A stretch of DNA of 64,000 nucleotides, from NCBI GenBank assembly GCA_017165825.1, contig CM029372.1, forward strand, positions 22,517,068 to 22,581,067. The letters are read 5' to 3'. Each line of letters starts with the position of its first letter. Within the stretch, counting starts at the first letter, position 1. Position numbers and translations under genes: made by a program. Below, piece after piece: positions 23,101 through 36,434 of this stretch. Source of the DNA: Hepsetus odoe (taxonomy: Eukaryota > Chordata > Actinopteri > Characiformes > Hepsetidae). Below the pieces are notes generated by a model. That model did not search any database, was not told where the DNA came from, and saw only the letters and a program-made list of their open reading frames with translations.

Positions 23101-26100
23101 ATATAGCACTCTGAAAAATCCCTGCAGCAAAAGGCATTTTTCCTTGCTTTGCCCCAGTGCAAAACCAAAACAAAAACTTCTAACTTCATTTAACGTGCAC
23201 ATTCCAGATTTTAAAGTTACTTTCATACATTTTTGGAAATTAAAATACTATGCTTATTTCCCTCCTATGTCAGGCTTTGATAGCGTTATAAAACCTGTTG
23301 TGATTAAAAATGGTGAATTCCTAAAATAAAAGTCTGGATTGTGCAATTTAATCATGTCTTATTTTTGACTGATTTAAAATTTTAAACTGTGGATCAGACC
23401 CAAGCATTATGGAGGGCGCTGCCCTGCCCTTTAAATTTCTGATGCCAGGTGTTTGATTTCCTGTTAAACATCGCCACCATGTGGACGGCTGCACTCTGGA
23501 AGAATCTGTTCATGGTGTCCAAACTCAAACCTTCTTCTACTACTGATAAAGGCAAATTCATTTTTATTCTTTATTCACTAAATGTTCAGTGCCTAAGAAC
23601 AGGAATCGGTTAATAACGAGAATAAAACAGCATTACAGTGTGCCTCCTAACTACAGCAACAATCCAGGAAGGATCATCCCAGTCAGTAATCAGATCATTA
23701 TTCGTTTTTCTTAAATGTATGACTTTGCATTTCTGATTGCGCAATACCATTTTTACAGCTAATTGCTCTCTGCTTAAAGGGAAAAAGAAGTTAGAGGAGT
23801 TAAAAAGTAAAACAAAACACAAACATCTTGAGCCAAAATATACTTATGAAGAAACTCGGTTGCGTCAGTTAGAGATCATGCTCCGATTATAATTTTAATC
23901 CAGTCGGTAAGGACAAATGTCAAGAGAATTGACACCCCTTACTGCTCTCACCTGTAGGGACACTCCTCTCCTCTCTTACACTCGCCCTTTACCCAGAAGG
24001 AGCAGATGTGTGGTCGGTTTCTCTTGTAGTAGGGTGTGGTGCGGGCTAGCTTCAGCAGCATGTCGCTGGAACTGGGCGCTTTCCCCAGCAAACCCACCGG
24101 CCGTGTCCCGTCTGAATTCTGGATCTGAGACAGGGACAGGCACTTCGGCATTAGAATACAATAATGCAGATGCAGATCACACGTCCTTGAATCTTTCTCA
24201 GGAACACTCATCTAGCATCACTAAATACACACCAGCTGGCAATGCAAGAAACCTGGGAGAAACCAGAGTCTGTATTATCATCATTAAGGTAAGATATTGA
24301 AAAAAAACTAACTTCACCTCTCTTTCCATGTTCTGTGTATAATACTCCTTATTCACGTCCGATTTTGGCATGTCTTCTTTGATGGAAAGTCCAGCATCCC
24401 TCACCTGGATGGGAAGGCCTACACATGGAAGCAGCAGACAAGTAAACAAGTCGTTTCAGTACCGGTGTTAGTCCCTCCTCTCCCACTAAATATTCAGCCC
24501 AGCTCATCACTGCACCATTTTCCATCTAGAAAAGCAGGAAGCTATTGGAAATTGAATATCTTCCAAGAAAAATGAGATGATCATCCATTTTTAAACTCCA
24601 TCTGTATCATCAATGTTGAAACATTAAAGGTAGTTAAGCACTTTGAACTTAATCTGCATAATAAGCTTTGCCCAGTGCATCATCGAACTTTCATGTTAAA
24701 GCTTGTGAAAGTGAAAGTGACTACCCTTGTCATTATGAAACGCAGCACGGCACAACACAATGAAATTCAACCTCTGCGTTTCACCCACACACACGTGCAG
24801 CAGGGGGCAGCTATTGAAAGCACCCAGGGAGCAGTGACGGGGACGGTAACCTGCTCAAGGGTACCTGAGGGCAACCTACTGGTGCGGGAATCTAACCCAG
24901 TCTTCCGATCTTGGGCAACTCCCTCTCCACTAGACCACCGCGGCCCCATGTGATGAAGAGGTAAACACTCACATTATACAGAAACAATACAGGGCCACAA
25001 TGTTACCACGTCAAAAAAGGTCCATATTTTAAAATGTTAGTTGTAATTATCTGATGACAGATAGTACTCTGTGTACTGTGAACTCTAACTCACCGAACTC
25101 CAGATCCAGCAGGCAGGTCTGGCACACGTTCTTCATCTTGCTGCATGTCTGACAAACCTCCGTCTTCTTAAAACGCATGCGCACTCCCGGACACCAGCGG
25201 AACACAGTAAAGGGCCTTGCACAAATCTGTAGAGAAGAGAGCAATGCTTCCATGTTTTAAATAGATGCACAATTACAGAGTGCTAGTTTTATTTCACAGC
25301 TGCTGAATTCATAGTTGTCTGTAACTACTGACCTTGCATTCCTTGCCGTACTTCTCTTTGGTCTAAAACCACGAAAAAGGAAAGCAGGAAAATGGAATCA
25401 CAACAACTTCGTTGGCTGACTTTAATAAAACATGCTGCTGGCTGGAAGGAATCCACTCACCATGCGAATGTAAGGATTTTCCCCTAAACATGTCTGGCAG
25501 AGTATAGGGAAGTCCTGCAGAAATGACAACACAGAGGTCAGATTATGAACAGCATCATATTTCCCTCGAAAGCTCAGAGTCCCGCCCCACACAGCATGGC
25601 TCCATTAAAGCTGCATCAGTCTAAAAGCATATCTGTCCGTCTGAACGGAGGAAAACCTAACTGACTGGCTGAACGGGGCTATGAATGAATGTGTGCACGA
25701 ACATTCAATTTAAATTTAGAACTGTGAATTTCGGGGGGCTTATTGGCTGAAAAGGGAAATTCCAGAGATTCTGCAACATAAAATGATTATTACATTTTTC
25801 ATTTTTGAATTATAATACTCATAACTGAATTACAACAATTCTATTAATAATATTCTCATTATTGTTCTGTAAGCAAAGTGATTCAGATTGAGTGTTCTGG
25901 TGTAAAATGCATCATTCAGAGAAACAGACAGAGTTCCCTTATTAGATTAAACAGTCAAATAAGAACATTTTTCTTATTTTATAAGAAAAATGAACATTTG
26001 CCCAAATAAGAACATTTTTCCTTTTTTCCTCCAAGTTATTACCATTATCAACAACCCACTGATCCATGATCCTTGATGAGCGGCTAAGAGTGAGTGAACG

Positions 26101-26956
26101 GATGATCTGAATGAATGAATGAATGAATGAATGAATGGGAGAGAGACATCCAGCCTCATCACTGGTCCAGCCTTTAAAATAAGTTACGGACATTTCTACT
26201 TTGGTCGCTCATCAAGTGAACTTAGCAACAAATATGAAAACTTTGAAACTGTGGTGAGTCCCTCTCACCAGATATCACATCATCAAACAGTCCTCCGAAG
26301 CCTGAGTGAGAGATCAGTCCAGAGACACAGTGCTGTGCTCATCAACCAATCACCTGCCAGATATGAACCTTCGCAGAAAACAGATCAGCCTCGCCCTGAG
26401 TGTGTAAAATCAGACCCACCAGCTCAACAAGCGAAGGGGCATGTTGTAGGGTCACTTTCTAAACTGTGTTCATGATCAGTAAGCGCTGCCTGAGACCGAC
26501 ACACTGACCCTGTCAGTTCAGCTCCAGCCTTAATGTCAAATCCAGACCAGACCAGAGGCTTTTAAAACCCACTCAGTGTAAGAGTTTCCCTGAACGAAGG
26601 CTAATTCTCCAGCCGGGCGGATAATAATAAGTGTGAACTGGCTGCGGACTCTCTATTTGCTCGAATGTTCCGTTCCACCTTAAGTGCCCCGTCGCGGGAG
26701 GACCGCGGAGGTGTCGTTTAAGGTGGAACGGAGAACTCCAGCGGGAGCCTTGGTAACGCGCCCGCCCGTTAGACAGCAAACTAAAGCTCAGCAGCCGCGA
26801 AGTCTGTTCTTTATTTCTCCACACTGACACGTGAACTGAGACGGAAGGCGCAGCTGAAGGAGTGGAGTGGTGACGGGGTGATCTACAGCCCCTCGGCCGT
26901 ACCGAGTCCTCCCAGTTCTGTCTGTTGTACGTGTTCGAACCTAAAGACGTCGCCAT
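20121..26956 (-). CDS. rbm22: RNA-binding motif protein 22 (spliceosome catalytic-core factor)
   Basis: RBM22 (yeast Cwc2/Ecm2-like) contacts U6 snRNA and the pre-mRNA in the activated spliceosome. Ten exons in coding order: 26956-26903, 25514-25461, 25362-25333, 25226-25094, 24418-24318, 24124-23952, 22562-22362, 22040-21790, 21329-21198, 20260-20121; together 422 aa (human 420). It starts [17 protein letters not shown]. Residues 24-80 hold the paired-Cys N-terminal zinc region (CQTC, C..C, CQTC..CQTC). A CCCH finger uses C165, C173, C179 and H183. The RRM spans about 232-305, with RNP2 LYIGGL at 234 and RNP1 QCAFIQFA at 268. The tail is Pro-rich. All junctions are GT-AG and in phase. The last ~8 residues (after GAHA) differ from the mammalian end. 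One SINE A lies in the fourth intron. Confidence 0.97.
24706..24947 (-). mobile_element. SINE family A in an rbm22 intron
   Basis: Reverse copy from the GAAAGTGAAAGTGA tail at 24706 to the head complement 'ctagaccaccgcggcccc'. It lies between rbm22 coding exons 4 and 5, inserted on the strand opposite to the tail of the neighbouring genes. Confidence 0.8.
26097..26137 (+). repeat. (GAAT)n microsatellite and local inverted repeat
   Basis: About eight GAAT units in the first intron of rbm22. Just upstream, 25958-26020 has two direct copies of 'aataagaacatttttc' with a partly inverted copy between them. Confidence 0.85.
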
Positions 26957-27060
26957 CACTGCCGCCTCTCCGCGCGACGGCTGAACTCACCACTCTTCAA
27001 AATAAAAGTCCGAGCCGCTGAGACACGTTGGAGACACGTTATCATCATGAGCAGCAGCAC
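26957..27060 (-). promoter_or_regulatory. rbm22: rbm22 5' UTR / promoter region
   Basis: GC- and CpG-rich sequence (26640-26990, with 'ctccgcgcgacgg' next to the ATG) surrounds the first exon, typical of a housekeeping promoter. No TATA box is seen. The transcription start is not resolved. Confidence 0.45.
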
Positions 27061-27173
27061 ATCTACAACAACGATAATAATAATGATGATGATAGATAGA
27101 TGTAATAATAATGGTGGTGGTGGTGACTACGAAAAACAACAATATGACGACCATTATTATGATAATGGTAAGG

Positions 27174-27206
<33 letters not shown>

Positions 27207-29676
27207 TACTGGTGCAAAGAAAGATCAAAGGTTTTTCCCAAACCAGTAGGTTGGCCTAAGGTACCGTCCCCATCACTGTTCCCCAGTGCTCGCGATGGGT
27301 CAAATGAAGAGTAGGATTTCATTGTGATTCACTGTGTGCTGTGGTCTTCAGTAAACTTTTCCTAAATTTAGTAGAATTGAAATTTTCTCTTCACTTTTCC
27401 TTCAGAGCTGGTGTTTGTATTATTTAGTTTTTGCTACCTATTTCATTTTAGAGAAGGACAACAAGAAGGAATGGCTTAATTGAGGATTCTAAACAGTCTC
27501 CCCAAATTTGGCTTTAAATTTTGAAATGATGAGTTACTGAATGGCCTAAAGCATCCAGCCGTTCCATCTAATGGCTCGGTACAGCTGCACTATCCTTTTG
27601 CACCACTTGCCTAAGTATAATCTTCAAAGAAATTCTGATTATGAAGGGATGCTGATTCTGAGGCCTAGACCTTCACTACTAAGCCACTCCTGCCCCAAAA
27701 CATCCACCCTGCACTGCAGAAACCCAGGAGTGCTTCTCTGGTAAATGCAATCAGATCCTCACAGCGAGGTCTACTGTAACTCCGCAATTAACCTACTCGA
27801 TTTTGAAAGAAACATTCGATGAGGATATTTCTACAACGTTGTTGAACTTGAGCTGATGGAAGCAGGCGAGAACTGTAGTTACAGAAAAGTGCTTTGGAAA
27901 AAATACAGACAAGGCAAAGTCTATAACAGGTAACCGTGGCTAATCAAGGTCAGAATTTAATTCACATGAAATTTTAGTCATTTACATCTTTTTACAAGCA
28001 TTTAAACATAAACTGCATTAACTGCTTGCATTCACACAAACAGCAAAATAATTAATTTGAACAACGCCCTTTGACTGAATCAAATACACCCCCCAAACAC
28101 ACAAATACATACACATACGTGATGCAATTGGCACTACACTGCTGATCAACTTTGCAAAATCCTTCACATTTAAAAGTCCAGATGCTAAATTACTGAGCTT
28201 TTCTGTCAAATGGGTAGTGTTTGCAAACTGTACCTGGAGTGATCTGATAAAAACAACAGTACTACTCTAAGAACACTCAAAGAAAAGGGCAAAAAAAGGT
28301 AGAAACCTCAAAAAATTCGAACTGTATTCAAGCTTGAAGCTTTCACAGATGGGACACACACAACATTTGTAAAATCCAATGTCATTACTGTGCTTTTACA
28401 CTTCTGAGCAATACGAAAACCATTCACGCAATATCTTCTTGCATATCAGTGATGTCTGAGTATGGCCGTAGGAATGCATGCTTAGGATCCTTCTTGAAAC
28501 TGAGCAGCGAGGAACATGAAATAATAATCACAACCGTAACATAAATATTTTCTGAACACATGGTCATGTAGGTGCACATGGCAAATACAGCACAAAAACA
28601 TAAACGATACCGTTGCCTGGGTTTGACCACTACAGTCTCATAGCAGCACTGCTGACTGGAGTGGAGAACAAGAGCCCTGAAATCACCTTAAAGCTTTCGT
28701 TTTTTCTCAGGCTGTAACCGCTACACAAAAACCACCAGTGGACCTGGACTAGGAGTGTTGGCCATTCTTGTTTTTAAAGGAGTGAAGAAGCGCAGATATA
28801 TCTTGACAAGCAAATGCATCTCAACTCTGTGCAATATACCAAATATTTCAATCATCAGATGAGCATTATGGCCTTGTTTAAAAATCTTTGATGGGCACCT
28901 AATCGATGTTCCAGAAAAATATCTCTACACATTTTTACTTGTATAAAAAAAAAAAAAAGTGAGAAAAATGATCTCGCCACACTGGCAGATCATTTACTTC
29001 CTTCATTTTTTACTGAAACAAGTTAAATAATCAGTCAAGAAATTGTCATGGATATTCTAATATATAAATTTAGTATCAACGTCCGCGAACGGCTTGCATC
29101 CACTTACGATCTTACAATCTCTTCCTGAAAAATTTGTTTCATTGCCTACATGCAAGAAGCTTTCACTTGCCATAATCTGACCTCGGTCAGCGCTGATTCT
29201 GTTGATTTGTGAAGCGGTGGGGTGAACGTTAGTAGCAGATAAGTGATCACAGTTTAGCGCTCAAACAAAATCTTTGGCAATTATTTTACAAAAAAAAGGC
29301 TTCTCAGAAAAGGACATTTCTAGAGTCCCAGGTACATTGATATCAAGTGTGCGAGAAAAAAAGGACTTCCCATCTACAGCACCAAACTGAGGCAACCTCG
29401 AAGATCAGTCGACCGGGAGGTATGTTATTCTGGGGGGTCTTTGGCAAGATTGGCGATTTCTCCTTCTTGTTCCAAAATTCTCATCATGTTCATGTGAAAG
29501 GCACTGGACGTGTGGCGTGTATAAGGCTTGGTTCCTCGTTGAGGAACTTTACTTCACCCAGAGGTTTTCCAAATAAATGAAATTTGGTGAGGCCCATCTT
29601 ATCTAAGTGATGACGATTTTCTCCTTGTGGCTGCTTTCACGGTTACAATCCCTTTAAAACTGCTGTGGGGTCAGTT
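27061..29676. other. Intergenic region between rbm22 start and acsl stop, with acsl 3' UTR
   Basis: Contains a trinucleotide-rich stretch (27060-27170), a (GATA)n tract (27177-27206) and a SINE A tail fragment (27242-27352, +). The part adjoining the acsl stop (29676 downwards) is probably its 3' UTR; TTTAAT at about 27955 would read ATTAAA on the minus strand as a candidate poly(A) signal. No coding exon was recognised. Confidence 0.4.
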
Positions 29677-32600
29677 TCACATCTTAATTGTGGAATAGAG
29701 CTGGTCGATCTGCTGCCTGAAGTGGTTTCTGAGCTCAGCACGCTTGGCTTTAAAGGTTGGAGTGAGGAGGCCATTCTGAACAGAGAACATTTCTGCATGC
29801 AGAGCAATGTCTTTCACCTAAAACAGAGGAGAAGAAAACACTATGGGTTTAGTTATGAGTAGGACCAACTTTGAGAAGAAGAACGAGCCACAAGGATTAT
29901 CTTCATTGTATTATTATTTGGATACAATCTGAAGGGGGCCAGACACAACAGACAGAAATGATCATTTAGGATTCGTTGATTATTTTTCAGGATTTATGGA
30001 TAATCTGCAAATACAGCATGTCTTTACATTTACATACACACGCTAAAAAGCCTGTTTCATGTGGAGTCCAAGAACATCCACATTGTTTTTCCTCATTAAG
30101 TGCTTGTTATTTGAGTCCATGGTAATGCAGCTCTAACGGTCCGTTCTTGAAAACTATTTCTCAGAATCACATTTCTACATTTAGGCCCACAAATATCAGG
30201 CAACCATAAAGTATACAAGGTTCCTCAGTTCTAAAGGATGTTACAGAAGTAATTCCCACCTGTTCAAAAGACTTCAGCCCACTTTCTTTGCCCAGTTTAA
30301 CAATGTCCTCCAAAATGGCATTTTTCACATCCTGTGGTTAAATAAAGAAAATGTCTTTTTCATTTAATTCAGCAGCAAATCTCGTATTTAAACACATTTA
30401 AGTAGAACTAGTTTATTCCATGTCTGAACTGAAACAACAAACGGTAACAGATGTGAAAGATGAATTACCTTGTTGTTGCAGAGCTCCTCATAAGAGCCCT
30501 GAAAGCCTTTTTTACTGGCCCATGCAGGCAAGAAGTCAGGGTCAGGTACAAGGATGGCCACAAGGCAGGCCTGTTTAAGAAAAGGCAGATAACTCACTTT
30601 GCTGCTACAGTCAACATGGATTTAAAAAAAGTCTAAATCTCCCCATGGCTAAAATGAAAAAAGCTATTGTGATCAGATAATATGGTGAATAAAGGGGGCC
30701 TGGCACGTTCACCAACTCACGAGTATTAGTATGAGCATTTTAAAGCAGCACAAACTGATTACACTGAAATTTTAATCTTTTGATCTTCTGCATGTTAGAA
30801 ACTTTGATATGTGTGAATTACGTTCTCATAAAAAAGCTCCATGCTATCTCACCTGTAAACTGTCCCCATGAACAAAAGCCTGCACCACGGCTTCGCTCCT
30901 GATGTAAATGTTCTCAATTTTCTCTGGGGCAATGTACTCTCCCTGAGCAAGCTTGAAGATGTGCTTCTTACGGTCCACGATCTTCAGAGTGCCATTCTGT
31001 TAATAGACAATAAAATTCAACAGAAAGAATTTGTGTTCAGAGCTGTGGTGCCATTGATTTGTAAGCTTTGAAAGTGAAAGTGAAGTGAAAGTGACTCTGC
31101 TTGTCATCGCGAGGTCACAGCACAGCACACAGTGAACCACAACGAAATTGGACCTCTGCATTTAACCCATGCAAACACCGTGCAGCAGTGGGCATCTATG
31201 AAAGCGCCCGGGGAGCAGTGACGGGGACAGTACCTTTCTCAAGGGTACCTCAGGGCAACCTACTGGTAAGGGGTTTGAACCCACAATCTTCCGATCCTGT
31301 GGCCAACTCCCCTAACCACTAGGCCACTGCTGCCACTGTGCAATATGTTTATTGCATATGTGTTCTCTGTAGAGGATGCCATTCATGACTTAGTTAACGT
31401 CTTTTTGAGTATGGGTCACTGAGGACTTCGTTTAAGAGGAGAACGTGAAAGCACTACACGTATTTTAAAGCAAAACTCACCGGCAGCCACCTGCCAATGT
31501 CTCCCGTGTGAAGCCAGCCGTCCTGGTCGATGGCCTCGTTGGTTCTCTCTGGGTCTTTCAGATATCCTATGAATGCATTAGGCCCCTTCACGCACACCTA
31601 GTGTGCAGATAACATGGTCAGATTGATCAAAATGAAGTAGGCGACGTGTGTTTGAAACACTAAGGGCATTTCCTCAAGCATGGTCTTATTTTAAGTGAAA
31701 GTGAAAGTGATACATTATCATTGTGAAACAGCACAGCACACAGTGAGCCACAACTAAATGTTTCCTCTGCATTTAACCCAAACACACCAAGCAGCAGAGG
31801 GCAGCCATTTAAAAGTGCCTGGGAAGCAGTGATGAGGACGGTACCTTGCTCAACGGTACCTCAGGGCAACCGTTTGGTCTAGGATTCAAACCCACTACCA
31901 TCCAATCCTGGGGCCTAGTCCCTAATCACTGAGCCACCATTGCCCTTTGAACTGTGTAAACTGCCAGGATAAATTTATTCTAGACTTAATCCGGGTCTAA
32001 GGTACTGGCCCTTGGCTTGACGAAAGTGCTCACCTCTCCTTCTCCATTCACAGCCAGGTAGTTCATCTCAGCAACGTCCACCAGTTTTATGTAGTTACAG
32101 GGCAGGGGAGGTCCAACATGACCTACAGCACATCATTCCACAAAAATGTGTGTGCTGTTAAACATTTACTGTAAAAACATGCTAACTTTGACACAATATA
32201 GCCAAATATGACTTAGCGGCATTTGGGTGATTTACCTGGAGCCCAATCTCCTGACAGGGTCACCGAGCAGCCAGCTGTGCACTCAGTTTGTCCATAACCC
32301 TCATAAAACTGGACAGCAAAAACACGACATTTTATTTTTTTAGGAATAAACAGAAAAACCAATGGCATGAAAAAGTTACATTTAAAGAAAAGATACTTTC
32401 TACTCTACAGATGAACACATTTTCTTTTTTTAATGCGTTTTTAGTTAATAGACATGACCCAGATTATCCAGTCTATGTGAATAATTCAGTGTTTATATGC
32501 TGTTTCTTAGGGAGACATGCTCAGAGAGTACGTGGACAACCACTCCACGTCCCAGTAAATACTGAAACCACTGTTTGAGGATTTGTCGCACTGCAGCCCA

Positions 32601-34986
32601 TGACAGCAGGAGTGAGATATACAGGCTAATGATTGAGAAAAACTCTTTAGTTTCAAAGAGATATAAATAGGAATGAGGTTAATGGCGAAAATATCAACAC
32701 AGCAGTTCTGTAAAGGGTATTTGTCCTGATTTAATCTAGGACACTTAATGGTTTCTGATCTCCAAAAACTAGTTTAATACAAAAGGCAACCTGAATTAAC
32801 ACAACTTGCAGTTCTGAAATGAGATGCGAGATGATGAATGGGATGCTGAATTTTTCTCCATGCTGCTGCATAATTTGCTTGCACCAGTTTAGGCTGATTT
32901 GAAATGTAAATATGAGAAGACAAGCCTGGTTTAATCAAATTCACACAGTTAATCAAATTCACATAACTTTTCAATATATTTAAACATCAGCTATAGTCCC
33001 GGTGCATGTGTCTGGTGTTCAGGTGTGTGCGTGTGTGTGTGTGTTTGCTAAACATACCTGGCAGCCAAGTGCGGCACGCAGGAAGGTAAGAACAGTCTCA
33101 GAAACCGGTGCTGCTCCTGTCATAATCAAACGCACACGACCTCCAACGCTGGCCTGCAGGGAGCAGCAGAGATATTAGTTTAGACAGACACGCGAATAAT
33201 AATAAGATCAGTCTCACACAAGTTGTATTTAGTGATGTATTTAATGATTTGTTTGGGTTCTAAAAGTTGACTCCCAGTCACCAGCTGTATGAACTAAAAC
33301 TCTGAATGAGGCACAGCTGAACACAGCCAGTTGAAACAGAGCTTATTAACATATATTACTCATAAAGACCCAGAAGAAGCCTGTTTCATTATAAGGGGTA
33401 TGGAAAAAAAAAAGGATATCGGTTAGGTAGAATGTTTCTGCTACATTACAGCACTTCTACAGTATTGCCCTGTTGTCCTAAGTGGGCCACTATTAAGTTA
33501 AAGCAATGTGTTTGGATGGGTTAAATGCAGATTTATTTAAAATATATATAAATAAATAAATGGTGTGGCTTTCATGGACACTGACGCTGTCTCACACATC
33601 GTTACCTGGACTTTCTTAAAGATGATTTTATCCCACAAACTGTTCCTTCTCATGATGCCGCTCAGCATCTCAGCCTCCTTCCTCCGGAATGCAAATTCCA
33701 GAATCCACTTTTTCAGCGGCGAGCTGGCCTGTCCAAATATCTGAAAAACAAACAAAAAAGCTTTTTCGTCAACACCTGATAGCTAACCTTTAACCACCAT
33801 TGACTAACACTCCATTTCATGTAATTCACATGTACAGATCAATTGCAAAAACCAGTATCTTGCGATTTGAATCTTCCTACAGATTTCTAGAGCCCTGAAC
33901 CAAATGGAAAATGTACAACAGAGTTTTACCCTTCCTTGCATTTATTGCATTTTTTTTAAGTTACATTTACTCCAAAAAAATACACACCTTTCAGCAGGTG
34001 ACATAGTGCATCTTTTAAACTCAAGATATTTAATAGGACTGTGTTGTATCTTTGAGCATAAGTTTTAATGTAAAATGCAAATGTGCACTAGCTGATTTCG
34101 GACAGTGCATGTGTCACTAAAAAAGCATCGGAGTACCAACCCGATCAAACATGCGGTTGAGAAGACGGGGCACCACTGGGAACACAGTGGGACGCAGGGT
34201 GGTAAGATCACTCATCAGATTTCGAATATCTCCTTGGAAAAAGCCGATGTGACCCCCATGGATCAGAATAACACCCTGAGGGAGACAAAGACTTTATTAT
34301 AGGCATCACATGTGGAAAACCTTGCTGTTCTGGCATTGTTTCTATATAAAGATTGAATAAATAACGTGAAGAATTAATGAGTTATAATTAAAATGGGTAG
34401 TAAATAAAGCCTAGTTAAGGCATGAAACAGTATGCTGCCGAACCTGCACTACTCGCTCAAACATGTGCGCCAAAGGTAGGTAAGAGATGTGCGAGTCGCT
34501 GGGGCCTAGAGGACAGCTGGTCTAGAAGACAAGGGAAGACACAGTTTGTGTGTTAACAGCAGTATCAACAGACAATCAGACTTTATATGTGCATTTTAAT
34601 CAGAGGTCTTCACAATGTCTTCTCATCCAAAATGTGCGGTGTTCCTGTATCGAGAAAGTCTGCTTGCTTTGTTTGTGTGTTTTGATGCTTTTTTTGAGCT
34701 CTAAAGCTGCACAGGCTGAATGCTTAAGCAACGCTGTGTCTGTGGCTTGAGAGACTGGGGTTGAGAGGCTGGCCAACAACTTCACACTGTGATCGGAACT
34801 CTTCGTTTTATTATCCAGTGTCGAACAGTGGAGTCTTGGTTCCCCCCAATGTTTCTTTCTCCAGTTTTAGGGAGTTCTGGCTCTGTCGCCCTCGGCTTAA
34901 TCATTTGGGGCTCTGACCCGGATTCTGTAAAGCTGCTTTGTGAAAACAAAAGCTGCAAAAAGTGCTATATCAATAAAACTGACTTG

Positions 34987-35021
<35 letters not shown>

Positions 35022-35473
35022 AGGGGGTTGTTAAGTGTTGAGTATGTACTTTGTTACTGCTGTATCATTCAGAAAAGCCATTCAGTATCAGTGCACTGAT
35101 ATTGTCCAGTGAACATGCTGATTAGGTTGTGTGACTTTAGAAGAGTTACTGAATGCATATTCAGTAAACTGAGCAAGCAAACAACATGATGTGTTTGTGA
35201 AATAAAATTGTCAAATTTAAAAATTCCCCAGGAGCAGTCGGCGATGAAAAATGAGATGTGAATTTAGCTGCATTCACCTCTGTAATCTTCACAAAGGCAG
35301 AAATATTGGACACAATGTTTCTGTGGGTGAGCATGGCCCCCTTTGGGTTTCCTGTGGAATAGAAAGAGAAAAGAAGAAAGAGTTTTGAGAGAGGAGAAAA
35401 AGAGACAGAGAGAGAAAGAGATTGTTAAGGATCCAAAATACAATGATCTGTATTTACACAATGCTCCTATTTA

Positions 35474-35510
<37 letters not shown>

Positions 35511-36327
35511 CCCCATACCTGTGGTTCCACTGGTAAAACAAACAACAGCCAAGTCATCAGGCTGAGGAGGCTGCAGAACAAGAAAACCAAAGTAAATATC
35601 ATACCACGTCCATGCCAGCAGCAAACCAGTTCAGATAAATGCACAGATAAAGACTCGGAAACGAACATTAGAATTAGAAATAGCACAGGATGAGACTCAC
35701 CACAGGCTGCTGACGGTGGGCTTTACCAATGGCCTACAGGAGGAACAGATACTCATTAATATAGCCAACGAAAGTTGAAAGAAAACAAAAAAAAGACTGT
35801 GTGTGTTTTGGGGAGGTAGAGTGCAGGGGAAGTGCAAAAGAGAAAGAAAGAGTGAGAGAAAGAGAACACAAGCATGAGAGTGAGAGCAATAGAGAAGAAA
35901 GAGAGGAAGGAAGGAAGCAGTAGCTAAAGACATGATCTTAGGGCAGAGAAACCATCAACACGGGCCTTCAGGCGAGACAAGAAAGCCACGGCTTCATGAA
36001 GAACCTAGATAACATGCAGAGAGAGGGACCTGCCAGACAGACACATTTCACTCAAATCAAAACTCTACAAGCCACTTAGAAATTACAAACCCTGAAAATG
36101 TTACTGCTCTTATACAGTCCTCAGTCCAGAGCATGAAGCTCCGCAGCAACAGCACTGCTATCAGTCCATTAAATATCATGTTTAACTTGATATCCAGATT
36201 AGATTCGCAGGACACTCTGTTTTCAGGTGATGCCATACTTGTATTGGAGAAGTTTTAGGCCATGCAGGCAGTCGGTGAAAAAGAGAAAGATGACAGCAAG
36301 AAATGGAAACAAATGAGACTACATCAT

Positions 36328-36373
<46 letters not shown>

Positions 36374-36389
36374 AAAAATTTAAAAAAAA

Positions 36390-36434
<45 letters not shown>

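Noticed and set aside
26573..26902. Long continuation of the first rbm22 exon
   Set aside because: The donor TCG|GTACGG at 26903/26902 restores [13 protein letters not shown] with the next exon; the continuation is GC-rich intron.
35940..36005. Possible extra acsl exon (VLHEAVAFLSRL..)
   Set aside because: It has an acceptor-like 'ttatctag' but no GT donor. It would not join in a way that matches the ACSL family, and the exon at 35733 joins 37530 directly in phase.
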